A stretch of 64,000 bases of DNA from Thelonectria olida (taxonomy: Eukaryota; Ascomycota; Sordariomycetes; Hypocreales; Nectriaceae). The notes below the pieces were generated by a model, which worked only from the letters and a program-made list of their open reading frames with translations, was not told where the DNA came from and ran no database searches. The stretch is taken from positions 372,001-436,000 of the forward strand of contig JAGPYM010000022.1 in the NCBI GenBank assembly GCA_020736575.1. The letters run 5' to 3'. Both the position numbers and the translations under genes were made by a program. The first letter of the stretch is position 1. Each line of letters opens with the position of its first letter. Positions 62,462 to 64,000 of the stretch are shown here, piece by piece.

Positions 62462-64000
62462 GCATTTGTCGCACTCGGCAGTTGCGACTGAGCGATTCGT
62501 GTGGCCCTCCGCAGAGAGCGCACTTCGGCTCGATCGCCTGGCATTGTGTGTGCCGGTGTTCCGTCTCTGCACATTTGCCACATCGCTGGGGCCTGTTGCA
62601 GGCGAAGGCCTTGTGACCAAGCTCCCAACAGTTGTAGCATTGGACCGGGCCTTGGCGTCGCTCGAAAACGTTGGTGCTGGCCGACTCCCCAGAGAGGTGA
62701 AAGTATCTCTCTTCCAATAAGCGTTGCGCATCGCTCGCCTTCGTAACGTATATCACCATCGAGCCGTAGGATTTCCCATTCTCCTTGTCGCTAAGCCAGT
62801 GCATCTTGGCAATCGTCACTCCGTTCTCCTTTCCCAGCGCCTCCGCCGCGCCTGGCAGCACGTTGCCAGCTGAGCCCAGTACCGCTGCCCTGTTTGCGCC
62901 GTCAACTTTGACCGGATACAGCTGGTCCCTGAGGACTCTTGCGCCCTGGACTGCTGTCTTCTCTGCCGCTTCCTTGACGAGCTTCATCTCCGACTCGTCT
63001 CGGCAGATCACCCTAATGCGGTCTGCCTTCTTTGCGTCTCTTACCACGGCTGCACACCTCCAGTCTTGTCGGCCCTCCGTCTTCCTCATCTCTTCCTCGA
63101 TGGCCTGTCGGACTCCTCCCACCTGTGCTTTGCCCTTCTCCTCCTCGTTGACGCGCGATGTGTCGATGGTGCAGAAGAGAGTATCGGTAAACGCGGATGG
63201 CGTTGTTCGCAGAGATGAGAGAGTTCGAACATTGCTAGGCTGGCTCATCGGTGGTGTGCGGGCTACGTCTGCATACGATGGCTGTGGGCTTGTCTGGGCA
63301 CTGTTGGCTGCGATGCTTCTGGCCACCAGGTCCAGCTGTTCTCGTAGCTGTCTCATTTCTTCCGCCGCTTCCTTCCGTACTTGCCCAAGCTGCTCGTTCA
63401 TCTGCTCAGTTATCTGCTCGGTTATCTGCTTGCGCAGCTGCTTGTGATCTTCCGCTCCCTGTTCTCGCATGGCCCTGAGCTGATCGGCCGTCTGTTCGTG
63501 CATACGCCTAAGCTCTTCTGTCCTCTTCCGCTCCTCGGCTGCCTCGGCTCTGGTCGTGCGAATCTCCTTCTGGAGTTGCCGGATCATCTCCAGCTGATCG
63601 CTCATCACTTTTGTCGCTTTCTGGTGGTTCTCCATCAAGGCATCCCAGAGCCTCTCCAGCATTTGTTTCTGCTTGCTCATAAGATGGCTCGATGTTTCCT
63701 GGAGCATCGTCTGTAGCGTCGTCTGGAGCATCTCCTGGATTAGCGATGAATCGCTGCGCGCCGCGCCATCCACAGCCTGAATTCCCTCGTTCGCATTGTC
63801 CCAGGCGTTGTCTCCTGCTGCCACTTGATTTGTGCCGGCATTCTTGAATGTCCCGGCCTGGCTTGAGGCTACTTGCCAAAACTTTTGGGCTTTTGCGGTT
63901 GGTTTCACGGGTCTCGACGAGCGACGCGTCGCGGCCACCGAATCCCCACCCTCGACAAGGATCTCCTCGACGGTCGCGTCCATCTCACGATGCCACGCTC
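59700..64000 (-). mobile_element. Tad-like LINE, open in both frames, 3'-truncated, extends past the window
   Basis: Both reading frames are undamaged and GC-rich with no sign of C-to-T mutation bias. The 3' end stops abruptly at about 59700 inside a C2H2 gene, with no poly-A or simple-repeat tail, unlike a normal LINE insertion. The 5' end lies beyond position 64000. Confidence 0.8.
62442..63983 (-). CDS. LINE ORF1 protein with CCHC zinc knuckles
   Basis: 513 residues from the ATG at 63983. The N-terminus is Ser/Thr/Arg-rich. A long coiled coil spans roughly residues 85-235 (repeated EQxTEQxNEQ- and EEMRQLREQ-like heptads), followed by a region with ICRDESEMKLVKEAAEKTAV. At the end are three zinc knuckles: CYNCWELGHKAFAC, CGKCAETEHRHTQC and a variant CALCGGPHESLSRNC. 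This is the standard nucleic-acid-binding ORF1 of Tad-like LINEs. It ends GNNVH-stop, overlapping the ORF2 start, consistent with stop-start or frameshift translation of ORF2. Intact; only 17 bp of its 5' region are in the window. Confidence 0.85.
   Translation of the reverse strand: MDATVEEILVEGGDSVAATRRSSRPVKPTAKAQKFWQVASSQAGTFKNAGTNQVAAGDNAWDNANEGIQAVDGAARSDSSLIQEMLQTTLQTMLQETSSHLMSKQKQMLERLWDALMENHQKATKVMSDQLEMIRQLQKEIRTTRAEAAEERKRTEELRRMHEQTADQLRAMREQGAEDHKQLRKQITEQITEQMNEQLGQVRKEAAEEMRQLREQLDLVARSIAANSAQTSPQPSYADVARTPPMSQPSNVRTLSSLRTTPSAFTDTLFCTIDTSRVNEEEKGKAQVGGVRQAIEEEMRKTEGRQDWRCAAVVRDAKKADRIRVICRDESEMKLVKEAAEKTAVQGARVLRDQLYPVKVDGANRAAVLGSAGNVLPGAAEALGKENGVTIAKMHWLSDKENGKSYGSMVIYVTKASDAQRLLEERYFHLSGESASTNVFERRQGPVQCYNCWELGHKAFACNRPQRCGKCAETEHRHTQCQAIEPKCALCGGPHESLSRNCRVRQMHGNNVH

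Noticed and set aside
1..64000. tRNA, rRNA or snoRNA genes
   Set aside because: I looked for B-box-like GGTTCGAATCC patterns with partner A boxes and cloverleaf-compatible arms and found none convincing.

Overview
This 64 kb window is nuclear DNA of a filamentous ascomycete, most likely a Pezizomycotina species and plausibly a Sordariomycete. Short 47-75 bp GT-AG introns with CTAAC/CTGAC-like branch sites occur throughout. The gene content is also typical: NACHT-WD40, NB-ARC and PNP-type NLR receptors, HeLo and HeLo-like domains, a Tad-like LINE, pogo and copia relics, a bZIP factor, an Hst3/4-like sirtuin and fungal C2H2 proteins. The exact species cannot be read from the sequence. Several apparent starts are TTG or GTG, so gene starts were re-chosen at ATG where one exists.

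Layout. 1-2.3 kb: a truncated conserved fungal protein and a 20-cysteine secreted protein. 2.6-31 kb: an NLR/heterokaryon-incompatibility graveyard. It holds a HeLo remnant next to a NACHT-WD40 gene that carries a HET-s-type amyloid motif, a HET-domain-like gene with a 21-bp minisatellite, NB-ARC, WD40, PNP and ankyrin relics, and one apparently intact 1,395-residue HeLo-like/NACHT/13xWD40 gene at 25.5-29.8 kb. Mobile DNA cuts through this region: a LINE fragment, a copia 3' end with its LTR, a pogo relic, a 443-bp terminal-inverted-repeat element and a 181-bp insertion with a 7-bp target duplication. 30-38 kb: helicase and DNA-ligase relics, a frameshifted double-chromodomain gene, a RING-like gene and an ankyrin gene. 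38.9-44.7 kb: a ParB/sulfiredoxin-like gene, a membrane protein and a second chromodomain gene. 45-48 kb: a divergent anhydromuramate-kinase/sugar-transporter pair, both damaged. 48.9-56.5 kb: a hydrophilic conserved protein, a PNP relic, a bZIP gene, a C2H2 gene and an intact sirtuin. 56.8-59.7 kb: the third copy of a dispersed duplication and a C2H2 relic. 59.7-64 kb: a LINE with both reading frames open, running off the right edge and missing its 3' RNase H region.

How it fits together. The dominant theme is repeated birth and decay of NLR and allorecognition genes in a duplication-rich accessory or subtelomere-like region. About a dozen NLR-related loci are present and only one is clearly complete. 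A multi-copy segment (21.9, 36.0 and 56.8 kb) carries a small basic protein of unknown function that is intact in one copy and broken in two. Many otherwise good genes carry one single- or two-base frameshift, often beside a homopolymer, so either recent decay or residual assembly error must be considered.

The most interesting signal is the divergent pair at 3.4-6.6 kb. It looks like a decayed het-S/nwd2-type effector-receptor module: a HeLo domain start on the minus strand and, 193 bp away on the plus strand, an NLR whose N-terminus matches the HET-s amyloid motif in spacing.
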